The notes below the pieces were generated by a model. It was given only the letters and a program-made list of their open reading frames with translations, did no database searches and had not been told where the DNA came from. Of a stretch of DNA of 64,000 nt, positions 44,113 to 52,034 are shown piece by piece. This stretch comes from UBA7803 sp040219935 (lineage in GTDB: Bacteria > Pseudomonadota > Gammaproteobacteria > Pseudomonadales > Azotimanducaceae): assembly GCA_040219935.1 (NCBI GenBank), contig JAVJUA010000084.1:170079-234078 (forward strand), read 5' to 3'. Both the position numbers and the translations under genes were made by a program. Numbering within the stretch: position 1 is the stretch's first letter; the number at the start of each line of letters is the position of its first letter.

Positions 44113-44970
44113 ATGCAGGATATCGCGTTCCGCACTCCCTCAGGTCTTACCATTCGGGGGAGCCGTTGGGGCAACGATGGCGCACCTCCCGTTCTACTGG
44201 GACACGGAGGCGGCCAAACCCGCCACGCATGGAGGCAGACGGGGGAGCTGCTGTGTGAGGCAGGCTGGTTGGCTGTCGCCATCGATCTTCGGGGACACGG
44301 AGACAGCGACTGGGCGTCGGATGGGACTTACCAGATCGAAGCGTTTGCCGACGACCTGATCGCTATAGCGGGTCAGCTCCCCAGCAGGCCGGCGGTTGTC
44401 GGTGCTTCGCTTTCCGGGTTGGCGGCGCTGATTGCCGAGGGTGAGGTGGCGCCCGGTTCCTTTCGTAGCCTGACGCTGGTTGACATCACCCCCCGGATGG
44501 ATCCCGTAGGCGTGATGAAGGTCCTCGGGTTTATGCATGCGCACCTGGAGGATGGATTCGGGTCGGTCGACGAAGCAGCAGAAGCCGTAGCTGCCTATCT
44601 GCCGCACCGAGACAGGCGGCGAAGTAGCGACGGTCTGCGACGCTCGCTCCGGCGCTGGCCTGACGGGCGCTATCGTTGGCACTGGGATCCGAGCTTCATT
44701 CGCAATGTTGTCACGACCCGGGAGGAGCGGCGCTTTGAGCGCCTGGAGGAAGCGGCTGCTCGCCTTCATCTGCCGGTGCAGCTCGTCCGGGGGCGAATGA
44801 GCGAACTTGTGACGCCTGAGGCAGCCGAGGCGTTTCTGCGAGTGGTCCCAAATGCTCGGTTCGATGATATCTCCGGGGCCGGCCACATGGTCGCCGGAGA
44901 CAAGAACGACGCGTTTACGTCGGCAGTCCGGACCTTTCTTGAGGGCCTTGAGGAGGAGGAGAACGCTTGA
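44113..44970 (+). CDS. Alpha/beta hydrolase
   Basis: 285-aa alpha/beta hydrolase. LGHGGGQTRHAW holds the oxyanion loop, GASLSG the nucleophile Ser, and the His is in SGAGHMVAGD near the C-terminus. Start 44113 (MQDIAFRTPSGLTIRG) lacks a clear Shine-Dalgarno. It resembles bacterial hydrolases of carbon-carbon or ester bonds found in aromatic and terpene pathways. The stop overlaps the start of a truncated thioesterase, so it was once part of an operon. Confidence 0.83.
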   Translation: MQDIAFRTPSGLTIRGSRWGNDGAPPVLLGHGGGQTRHAWRQTGELLCEAGWLAVAIDLRGHGDSDWASDGTYQIEAFADDLIAIAGQLPSRPAVVGASLSGLAALIAEGEVAPGSFRSLTLVDITPRMDPVGVMKVLGFMHAHLEDGFGSVDEAAEAVAAYLPHRDRRRSSDGLRRSLRRWPDGRYRWHWDPSFIRNVVTTREERRFERLEEAAARLHLPVQLVRGRMSELVTPEAAEAFLRVVPNARFDDISGAGHMVAGDKNDAFTSAVRTFLEGLEEEENA

Positions 44971-45173
44971 CGGATTCGGTGCGCGGCAGGCTGGATCTTG
45001 GCCAGATACTACTCAGCCCCCCTTATCACCGCTGGCTCGGCCTCGAGGTGCGCGCCTCGGGGCCCGATGAGATCAGCATTCGCTGCCCGTGGGTTGTCGA
45101 GCGCACGTTGAGAATCATGGTGGCAGCATCCTCGCTCAACTCGGCGTACCGGATGGGCCGTCGCTGTCATTAA
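44967..45173 (+). pseudogene. Truncated PaaI-type thioesterase
   Basis: Starts with TTG 44967, GGAGGAG nearby, overlapping the hydrolase stop. LLSPPYHRWLGLEVRASGPD is the typical N-terminus of hotdog PaaI-family thioesterases. After CPWVVERTLR the expected catalytic HGG segment is found only in the +1 frame (ENHGGSILAQLG), which indicates a frameshift near 45110. The downstream part then fades, so the gene is inactive. Confidence 0.7.
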
Positions 45174-45374
45174 TCTCCGGCACACCGTCGCCACGGGCTG
45201 TCCTCAGAGCTCCAGATGAACGCCCCGAGCGTGAGCTATACGGCCACCAACTTCGGGGGTTACAGTTTCAGTGTCCGCGGCATCGGCAACATGGTCATTG
45301 GCGGCGAATCCGGCTACTTTTTGAGCGAGCGAGGTATCTATGGAGCATCGTTGCGCTGCGACTTCGGCGGCTAG
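45174..45374 (+). pseudogene. Remnant of a TonB-dependent receptor (plug joined to C-terminus)
   Basis: One frame encodes ELQMNAPSVSYTATNFGGYS and FSVRGIGNMVIGG, a typical plug-domain segment, followed at once by ERGIYGASLRCDF, a typical barrel C-terminus ending near the stop. The hundreds of barrel codons between them are missing, so this is an internal-deletion remnant. ATG 45216 lies inside the segment. Confidence 0.7.
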
Positions 45375-45401
45375 CACGCGTTCGGAGCGGGCGGTGCCGG
45401 C

Positions 45402-46169
45402 TCAGCGGCCGAGGAAGTCGCTGACGTCGAAGCCAGCGGTGAGGCCGCCGTCCGCGATGAACTCCGCACCGGTGCAGTACGCGCTGTCGTCGCTCGCGAG
45501 GAACAGCGCCATGCGGGCAATGTCCTCGGGAACGCCGATTCGGCCCAAGGGCACGTTCGAGAACGGCTGGCCCGACGTCTCACGGCTGCCGTCGCCGCGC
45601 ACCATGGCGGTATCGACGCCGCCGGGGTGGATGGAGTTGACGCGGATGCGCTCCCGGCCCAGTTCGAGCGCAGCAACCTTGGTCATACCCCGCACGGCGA
45701 ACTTGCTGGCCACGTAGCCCGTCCCGTACGTCATGCCGACGAGACCGTCGATGGACGAGACGTTGATAATGGAGCCGCCACCGGCGGCCTTCATGAGTGG
45801 AATGGCGGCGCGCATGCCCAGGAAAACACCAACCTGGTTCACCCGTATGACCGCCAGATAGTCCTCGAGCGTGGTGTGCTCGAGCGGGCCGAGCCGCAGA
45901 ACGCCGGCGTTGTTGACCAGCACGTCGAGTTTTCCGTGCCGGGAGCGGATGTCATCGGCAATGTGCTTCCAGCCAGCTTCTTCCGTCACGTCCAGACGAT
46001 GGTAGCTGGCTGCCGGACCGATGCTGCGGACCACCTCCGACGCCTGTGCATCCAGCACGTCCGTCATCACGATCGTCGCGCCCTCGGCGGCGAACAGCCG
46101 CGCTTCCGCTTCGCCCTGCCCACGGGCGGCCCCGGTGATCAGGGCGACCCTGCCTTCGAGCTTTCCCAT
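45402..46169 (-). CDS. Short-chain dehydrogenase/reductase
   Basis: 255-aa classical SDR: cofactor motif TGAARGQG, NNAG at the fourth strand, catalytic Ser in NVSSIDG and YVASK (Tyr/Lys). Asp at TDVLD after the second strand suggests NAD(H). ATG 46169 with GGGGGAG six bases upstream is preferred; the longer frame has no family similarity. The sequence is of the type of hydroxysteroid and alcohol dehydrogenases, consistent with the acyl-CoA cluster next to it. Divergent from the alpha/beta hydrolase at 46265. Confidence 0.9.
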   Translation of the reverse strand: MGKLEGRVALITGAARGQGEAEARLFAAEGATIVMTDVLDAQASEVVRSIGPAASYHRLDVTEEAGWKHIADDIRSRHGKLDVLVNNAGVLRLGPLEHTTLEDYLAVIRVNQVGVFLGMRAAIPLMKAAGGGSIINVSSIDGLVGMTYGTGYVASKFAVRGMTKVAALELGRERIRVNSIHPGGVDTAMVRGDGSRETSGQPFSNVPLGRIGVPEDIARMALFLASDDSAYCTGAEFIADGGLTAGFDVSDFLGR

Positions 46170-46264
46170 CACTTTCTCCCCCGGGATGCGACAGCGACGC
46201 CGGCTTGCCGCCCTGTCGATGGGGTATGATGGTAACCTCTTGTAAGCCTGCTGACTAATGGCCG

Positions 46265-47200
46265 ATGAAGCACGACCACGAACCACGACCGCGCCGCTGG
46301 AGCGTGACCGACGACGCGACTGGTGGCGCCCTGGAAATTGCCGGGCTCGAGTGGGGTGCCGGTGACGAGACCGTCGTGCTGCTGCACGCGAACGGTTTCT
46401 GTGCCGCCACCTGGGACGAGGTGGCTGGCAGGATGGCCGGACGTTACCGCGTGATTGCGCTGGACGCGCGCGGGCACGGCGCGTCTTCCGTTCCGCCGCC
46501 GCCCGGCGCCTACGAGTGGTGCTACCTGGTGGCCGACGTCGATCAGGTCGTGTCCGCGCTGCTCGCGGAAACTGGGGGTAGTACGGTGGCGCTTTGTGCC
46601 GGCAGCTCACTGGGTGGCGTCATTGCTGCAGCATTGGCCGGGGAACGGCCGGGCGTTCTGGCGCGTGTGGTGATGCTGGATCCGCCAGTGCTGCCGGACG
46701 ATGTCACGCGCAGGACCCTGGGTTTGCCGCGGCCCGACGGCGGTCCCATTGACATCGCCGAGCAGGCGCGGCGCCGGCGCCGCCGCTGGCCGTCTCGGGC
46801 CGCTGCGGCGGCCGGGTGGCGTGACAAGCCCCTGTTCGCGGACTGGACGAAGCGGGCATTGCAGCGCTATCTGGAGCACGGACTTCGCGAGGATGCGCAT
46901 GGGGTCACGCTGGCGTGTGCGCCGGAGGTGGAGGCCGCGATCTTCGGGCACACGGGCTCCATCGATCTGTACGCCCGGGCCGCGGACATCGACGTGCCCG
47001 TGCACATCGTTCGAGCCACTGAAGGCCATTTCCCACGGGGCCTCTATGAGGCGCTGGCGGCCAAGATGCCCCACGGTCGGGTGAGCACCATGGCGGGCGG
47101 TCATCTTCTGCCGATGGAGGTCCCGGAAGCGGTGGCGGAGCTGCTGCTTCAGGAGCTTCCGATCAGCGCAACGACGCGCCGAGCAGATCCCGGGCGATGA
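46265..47200 (+). CDS. Alpha/beta hydrolase
   Basis: 311-aa hydrolase with oxyanion loop LLHANGFCAATWD, DARGHGASS and nucleophile motif CAGSSLGGV (GxSxG). The His is likely MAGGHLLPME near residue 278. No Shine-Dalgarno is obvious. A TATGAT at 46225-46230 may be its -10 element. Tail overlaps the acyl-CoA dehydrogenase by 38 bp antisense. Likely an ester, lactone or C-C hydrolase within the catabolic cluster; substrate unknown. Confidence 0.83.
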   Translation: MKHDHEPRPRRWSVTDDATGGALEIAGLEWGAGDETVVLLHANGFCAATWDEVAGRMAGRYRVIALDARGHGASSVPPPPGAYEWCYLVADVDQVVSALLAETGGSTVALCAGSSLGGVIAAALAGERPGVLARVVMLDPPVLPDDVTRRTLGLPRPDGGPIDIAEQARRRRRRWPSRAAAAAGWRDKPLFADWTKRALQRYLEHGLREDAHGVTLACAPEVEAAIFGHTGSIDLYARAADIDVPVHIVRATEGHFPRGLYEALAAKMPHGRVSTMAGGHLLPMEVPEAVAELLLQELPISATTRRADPGR

Positions 47201-48329
47201 CGTGGCGCTGTACCTCGCTCGGCCCCTCGCCGATCCGGCGGATGCGCATCTCGCGGTACCAGCGCTCGAAGGGGAAGTCCTTGGTCACGCCGTAGCCGCC
47301 GAACATCTGGATGCATCGGTCCACCACCCGCCCACCGGCCTCGCTCGCCACCAGCTTGGCGATGGCGGCCTCCTTGCGGAAGGGTTCGCCGCGCTGGGCC
47401 TTGTGGGCCGCCTCGAGGGTGAGCCACGTGGCCTGGCGGATGTCGATCTCGTTGTCTACCAGCATCCACTGGATCGCCTGGCGTGACGCCAGCGGCGCGC
47501 CGAAGGTCTCGCGCTGAGGCACGTACTCCAAGGCCATCTCCTGAGCCTTCAGGGCAACGCCGATGCAGCCTGCTGCGTAGGGCAGCCGCTGTCGAGTGAG
47601 CCGGTCATTGGCGATGGCGAAACCGTGATTGACCTCGCCGAGGACGTTGCGGTGAGGCACGCGCACGTCCTCGAGCTGCAGCTCGGTGGCCGGGTGTGCG
47701 GAGCGCAATGTCGGCACGACGCGACGCACGTGGAAGCCGGGGAGGTCGGTGTCGACGAGGAAACAGGTAATGCCGTTGCGGCCCTTGTCGGGATCCGTGC
47801 GGGCGAACACGAGGCCGAATTCGGCCTCGTGAGCACCGCTGATGAACATCTTGGTACCGTTGATGATCCAGTCGTCGCCGTCCCGGACGGCGCGGGTGCG
47901 GATCGCACGTGCCGGGTCGCTGCCGCCGGAGGCCTCGGTAAGGCCGAAGAAACCGCGCTTCTCACCCCGCAGCACCGGATAAAGGTAACGTTCCTTCTGG
48001 TCTTCGGTGGCCTCGAACAGCTGCGCCAGTCCCATGCCCCCGAACACCCCGTAGCAGGGCGCGTACAGTCCGGCCCGGTGCTGGCTCATCTCGATGGCGA
48101 GCAGCACGTGGGTCACCAGATCGACCTCGGGGCCGCCGTATTCCGGCGGCACACCGAGATTGTAAAGCCCCATGCCGCGGGTGAGCTCCACCAGCCGGGC
48201 GTAATTTTCCGGATCGAGTCTGTCGGCGTCGGGGTCGAGTCCGAGCTCCAGCGGCAGGATCTCCTCACGGACGAAACGACGCACCATGCCGACGATGAGA
48301 TCCTGCTCGGCGCTGAGCTGAAGGTCCAT
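47163..48329 (-). CDS. Acyl-CoA dehydrogenase
   Basis: 388-aa flavoenzyme of full ACAD layout. LTEASGGSDPARAIRT is the FAD/substrate motif, then DDWIINGTKMFISGAHEA and the C-terminal helical domain (EAGGRVVDRCIQMFGGYG). It introduces a double bond in an acyl-CoA and passes electrons to ETF. It is the last gene of the minus-strand operon and starts 9 bp after the amidohydrolase stop. Its motif is complete, unlike that of the ACAD at 56116-57225. Confidence 0.92.
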   Translation of the reverse strand: MDLQLSAEQDLIVGMVRRFVREEILPLELGLDPDADRLDPENYARLVELTRGMGLYNLGVPPEYGGPEVDLVTHVLLAIEMSQHRAGLYAPCYGVFGGMGLAQLFEATEDQKERYLYPVLRGEKRGFFGLTEASGGSDPARAIRTRAVRDGDDWIINGTKMFISGAHEAEFGLVFARTDPDKGRNGITCFLVDTDLPGFHVRRVVPTLRSAHPATELQLEDVRVPHRNVLGEVNHGFAIANDRLTRQRLPYAAGCIGVALKAQEMALEYVPQRETFGAPLASRQAIQWMLVDNEIDIRQATWLTLEAAHKAQRGEPFRKEAAIAKLVASEAGGRVVDRCIQMFGGYGVTKDFPFERWYREMRIRRIGEGPSEVQRHVIARDLLGASLR

Positions 48330-48338
48330 GATCCCCTC

Positions 48339-49538
48339 TCAACCGGCCGTCTGAGGGCGGAACCGGAACAGCCGCGCCGCGTTCCCGCCGAGGATCTTCT
48401 CCCGCGACTCGGGCTCGAGCGCCTTCATGGTCCGCTCGATGGCCTCGGGGGAGTGCGGCCAGGTACCCTCGTGGTGAGGATAATCGTTGGCCCACATGAA
48501 GTTGTCCACCAGATCGAACGGCTCCGCCAGTGCGAGCCCCACGGGATCTTCCTGGAAACTCGAGAAACCGTGGCGGCGGTAGTACTCCGACGGCAGCGCC
48601 TGGAGCTTCGGACGCGCCCACATGTGGTGCTTGCGGTAGGCCTCGTCCATCGCTTCGAGCGCCCACGCCACCCAGCCGATGCCGGCTTCGATGGTGGCGA
48701 ACCGCAGCTTCGGGTGCCGCTCGAGCACGCCGGACGCGCACAGGTTGGCCAGCGGTTCGATGGTCGGCGACAGCGAGTGTGACACGTAGTTGATGACGGC
48801 ACCGCCGTGTCCCTTCGACGCCCGGGGGTCGCGGCCGGTGGACACGTGAAACGTGATCGGCAGATCGACGTCCTCGATCAGCTCCCAAAGCGGCTCGAAG
48901 TCCGGCAGGTTGTAGTTCAGGTCGTCGTGATTGTGCGGGCCGAAGATGGGCTTGCAGGGCAGGCAGAGGCCGCGAAAGCCGAGCTTGGCGCACCGCTCGA
49001 TTTCCCGCATCGATCCTTCGATGTCGGCGGTTGCCACGCACGCCATGGGTGAGAGCCGGTCGTTGTGGTCGGCAAAGGTCTCCCAGGCCCATTCGTTCCA
49101 GACTCGGCACATGGTCTGGGCAAACTCGGCGTCGCGGGTGGCCCACATCATGAGACCCTTGTTGGGGAACAGAATTTCCGCGTCGACCCCGTCCATGGCG
49201 AGGTCGGCCAGCCGCTCCTGCGGGTATCGGCCCGCCTGGCTGCGCGCCAGGTCTTCACCTTCGAACATGCTCTCGCGCAGCTTGGTCGGGCGAAATCCCT
49301 CCGAGACCATCCACTTGCCGCCCTTCTCGTCGGTTTCCACCCGGGGCAGGCGGCTCTTGAAGCGCGCGGGCATGCGATCATAGAACAGGTTCGACGGCTC
49401 GTTCACGTGGCCGTCAGCGGAGACCACGAACAGCTTGTCCGGGTCCGTGGGCCGCGCCGTCCGGGGCCACCCTTCGGCACCGGGCGTTTCGAGGCGCCAG
49501 CGGTTCGGTTCGTTGACGTCGATCTTTCTCGCTTCCAT
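48339..49538 (-). CDS. Amidohydrolase-2 family metal-dependent hydrolase
   Basis: 399-aa TIM-barrel protein of the ACMSD/amidohydrolase-2 family. SADGHVNEP replaces the classical HxH with a DGH motif; ITFHVSTG and ANDYPHHEGTWPHS supply further metal-ligand positions. Family members hydrolyse or decarboxylate cyclic acids or ring-opened CoA intermediates. A relative is encoded at 57270-58388 in the same operon, so two related steps are probable. The gene is preceded by GAGGATAG about seven bases upstream. Confidence 0.85.
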   Translation of the reverse strand: MEARKIDVNEPNRWRLETPGAEGWPRTARPTDPDKLFVVSADGHVNEPSNLFYDRMPARFKSRLPRVETDEKGGKWMVSEGFRPTKLRESMFEGEDLARSQAGRYPQERLADLAMDGVDAEILFPNKGLMMWATRDAEFAQTMCRVWNEWAWETFADHNDRLSPMACVATADIEGSMREIERCAKLGFRGLCLPCKPIFGPHNHDDLNYNLPDFEPLWELIEDVDLPITFHVSTGRDPRASKGHGGAVINYVSHSLSPTIEPLANLCASGVLERHPKLRFATIEAGIGWVAWALEAMDEAYRKHHMWARPKLQALPSEYYRRHGFSSFQEDPVGLALAEPFDLVDNFMWANDYPHHEGTWPHSPEAIERTMKALEPESREKILGGNAARLFRFRPQTAG

Positions 49539-49574
49539 GACTATCCTCCTGAAAACTCGGGAAGTGCAGGTCCG

Positions 49575-50024
49575 CTAACGGGTGAGCTGCCATTGCAGCA
49601 GTGTGTACGGCGGCTGACCGTCGGCATGATGCTCGAAAACGCCTTCGACAGCGCCGCCGATGGGTACCGGCTGATGGGGGTCGCCCAGCAGATTGCCGAC
49701 GAGCCGGACGTGGTCCGCCTGAGGCAGTTCTACGAGCACCACCAGATACGGCCCGTGCTGCGCGAGCGCGGGATGCACCGGATGCCAGACCCGCTCCCAG
49801 CTGAAGATACGCCCGGCCGCTTCGGTTTCGGCCCAGTCCAGATCGAAGGACAGGCAGCGGTGGCAGATCCACTCAGGCCCCCACTGCCAGCCTCGGCAAG
49901 CGGTGCAGCGCTGAATCAGCAGTTTGTCGCCTAGCAGGGCTTCGTGGTAGGGCGCATCCAGGCCGTCGCGGGCCGGACGCGGCGCGGGCAGGCCCGCGGG
50001 CAGATAATTCGGTGCGGCGTTCAC
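49575..50024 (-). CDS. DUF35 OB-fold/Zn-ribbon protein, partner of the thiolase-like protein
   Basis: 149 aa starting at GTG 50024, which overlaps the upstream stop (GTGA). The N-terminal rubredoxin-like zinc ribbon is CTACRGWQWGPEWICHRC, followed by an OB-fold (GRIFSWERVWHP, VVLVELPQ). DUF35 proteins pair with thiolase-like partners; ChsH2-type and Ltp2 partners carry such domains. Translational coupling with the thiolase-like gene supports a complex. Confidence 0.87.
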   Translation of the reverse strand: MNAAPNYLPAGLPAPRPARDGLDAPYHEALLGDKLLIQRCTACRGWQWGPEWICHRCLSFDLDWAETEAAGRIFSWERVWHPVHPALAQHGPYLVVLVELPQADHVRLVGNLLGDPHQPVPIGGAVEGVFEHHADGQPPYTLLQWQLTR

Positions 50025-51217
50025 AGAACCTCCTCGCTGCCGAAGATGGCGTTGCTCGCCGGGGTGACCATGGGTCCCGAAGTAACCATGGAGACCTGGG
50101 CCCCAGGTACCGGGTTCGGGGAATCTCCACGGATCTGCCGCACCGCCTCGATGACGAGCTCGAGGCCATGCATGTAGCACTCGGCCAGGTTGCCGCCGCT
50201 GGTGTTGAGGGGCAGCCGGCCGGCGGGCGCAATCAGGTTCTCGAACGTAAGCACCTCGTTTGCCTGCTCGGGCGTACAGAAACCGTGCTCGATGATGGAC
50301 ATGACCACGCCGCCGGTGAAGTTCTCGTAGCTCTGCAGCACGTCGACGTCCCCGGGCGTCACCTCGGCCATCTCGTAGAGCCGCGGCGCCAGCGTGGTGA
50401 AGCAGGCGGTCGCGTACAACGGCGCGTTGTGGCATGGGGCGCCGGCGCGGTGCTCGGATCCGGTGGTCGCCCCCAGCAGGTACACCGGCGTGCTCGGCAG
50501 GTCGCGGGCACGCTCGGCCGACACCACGACGAGTGCCGCGGCGCCATCGTTTTCCATGCAGCAGTCGTAAAGGCGATGGGGCTCGACGATCCACCGCGCC
50601 TCGTCGTAGGCCTCAGAGGACAGGGGCCGGCCACGCATCACCGCCCGGGGATTGTTCTGAGCATGGTGATAGGCGGCCAGGGACACCGCCTTGTAGGTGT
50701 CGCGGCTGATGCCGGTCTCGTGCAGGTGGCGCATGCAACGCATGGAGAACATCTGGGCCGGAGACATCAGCCCGTAGGGCATCGTGTAGGCGGGCTCGCC
50801 CGAGACGCCCGGGAGCCTAGGCCCCTGGCCGAAGCGGGCGAACTGGCCCTGGGCCAGGGCCCGGAACACCACCACGCAGTGAGCCATGCCGGTGGCGACA
50901 GCCGCCGCCGCGGCCGCCACGGCAGCGGATCCACCGCCGCCGCCGCCGCCCCACTGCATGCTGGCGAAACGCAGCTCCGGCAGGCCGAGGGCGGCGGCGA
51001 GCCGGGAGGGGTCGTTACGATCGTTGCTGTAGGAGGCGAAGCCGTCGATCTCGCGCGGGTCGATGCCGGCGTCCTGCGCCGCCGCCAGAATGGCCTTCAG
51101 TGCCAGAACGAATTCCGGATCCTCGGCGGCGCCGCGCTTGTAATAGCGGGTTTCGCCCACGCCGGCAATGGCGGCGCGGCCGCGCAGGGTCCGCTCCCGG
51201 GCGGCTGACGTGGTCAT
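50021..51217 (-). CDS. Thiolase-like lipid-transfer/aldolase family protein (no nucleophile Cys)
   Basis: 398-aa thiolase-fold protein. The N-terminus GRAAIAGVGETRYYKRG and the C-terminal NTSGGNLAECYMHG with GAQVSMVTSG are typical of the SCP2-thiolase/acetyl-CoA acetyltransferase-like group. Where catalytic thiolases have Cys, it has ASMQWGGGGGGGS, without a cysteine. That is characteristic of Ltp2-type retro-aldolases. Together with DUF35 it would cleave a side chain from a CoA thioester. It overlaps the hydratase gene at the start by 4 bp and DUF35 at the end by 4 bp. Confidence 0.88.
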   Translation of the reverse strand: MTTSAARERTLRGRAAIAGVGETRYYKRGAAEDPEFVLALKAILAAAQDAGIDPREIDGFASYSNDRNDPSRLAAALGLPELRFASMQWGGGGGGGSAAVAAAAAAVATGMAHCVVVFRALAQGQFARFGQGPRLPGVSGEPAYTMPYGLMSPAQMFSMRCMRHLHETGISRDTYKAVSLAAYHHAQNNPRAVMRGRPLSSEAYDEARWIVEPHRLYDCCMENDGAAALVVVSAERARDLPSTPVYLLGATTGSEHRAGAPCHNAPLYATACFTTLAPRLYEMAEVTPGDVDVLQSYENFTGGVVMSIIEHGFCTPEQANEVLTFENLIAPAGRLPLNTSGGNLAECYMHGLELVIEAVRQIRGDSPNPVPGAQVSMVTSGPMVTPASNAIFGSEEVL

Positions 51218-52023
51218 TGTCCTACGAACCTCCCCGTTCTGCGCTCGGCCACGGCGCGCACGCCTTCGCGCGCGTCCGCCGTCTTGAGCAGCCAGTTCTG
51301 TTCCTCGAGCTCGTGCGCCGTGGCCCGCCGCACCTCTTCGGCCAGATGCCCGCGCAGAGTCTGCCGCACCGAGACCACGGCGAGCGGCGCTGCTGCGGCG
51401 ATCTCCAACGCCTTCTGCCGCGCGGCCTCGCGAACTTGCTCGCGGCCGACCAGCCGATCAAGCAGCCCGAGCGCCAGCGCTTCGTCGCCTTTGACCCGGC
51501 GACCGGTATAAAACATGTCGCACGCGGCCTGCACGCCGATCAGGCGGGGCAGCGTATAGCTCAGGCCGAACCCCGGATGGATGCCGAGCAGCGTGAAGTT
51601 GGCACTGAAGCGTGACTCCGGACAGCCGACGCGGAAGTCGGGCACCAGGGCGAGCCCGAGCCCGCCGCCGACGGCAGCGCCGTGGATGGCTCCGACGATG
51701 GGTTTGCGATTGCCGAACAGTCTGACCGCCTGCGCGTAGAGGTGTCCGTCGACACCCTCGCCGCGCGAGCTGCGCAATCCAGCCGGCTGGGCCCCCTCGC
51801 GTCCGCCCTGAAAGTCGGCGCCGGCGCAAAAGGCCCGTCCGGCGGCAGCAAGTACGATCGACCGGCACTCCGGCTCCTCGTCCAGCGCCTCGAATGCGTC
51901 CGCCAGGCCGGTGAGCATGTCCATGTTGAAATGGTTGTAGTCGCCGTTCCGCAGCTCGACGGTGGCGACGTGGTCGTCGTCCAGGGTCACGTCCAGCAGC
52001 GGGTAGGGGCCGAGCTTGCGCAT
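51214..52023 (-). CDS. Enoyl-CoA hydratase/isomerase family protein
   Basis: 269-aa crotonase-fold enzyme. AAAGRAFCAGADFQGG and IHGAAVGGGLGLALVPDF are the two oxyanion-hole segments. The start at 52023 (MRKLGPYPLLDVTLDD) has GAGGAG ten bases upstream; the longer frame is discounted because it lies over the racemase gene. It likely hydrates or isomerises an unsaturated acyl-CoA in the side-chain pathway. It overlaps the thiolase-like gene by 4 bp (ATGA-type). Confidence 0.87.
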   Translation of the reverse strand: MRKLGPYPLLDVTLDDDHVATVELRNGDYNHFNMDMLTGLADAFEALDEEPECRSIVLAAAGRAFCAGADFQGGREGAQPAGLRSSRGEGVDGHLYAQAVRLFGNRKPIVGAIHGAAVGGGLGLALVPDFRVGCPESRFSANFTLLGIHPGFGLSYTLPRLIGVQAACDMFYTGRRVKGDEALALGLLDRLVGREQVREAARQKALEIAAAAPLAVVSVRQTLRGHLAEEVRRATAHELEEQNWLLKTADAREGVRAVAERRTGRFVGQ

Positions 52024-52034
52024 GGAGGGTCTCC

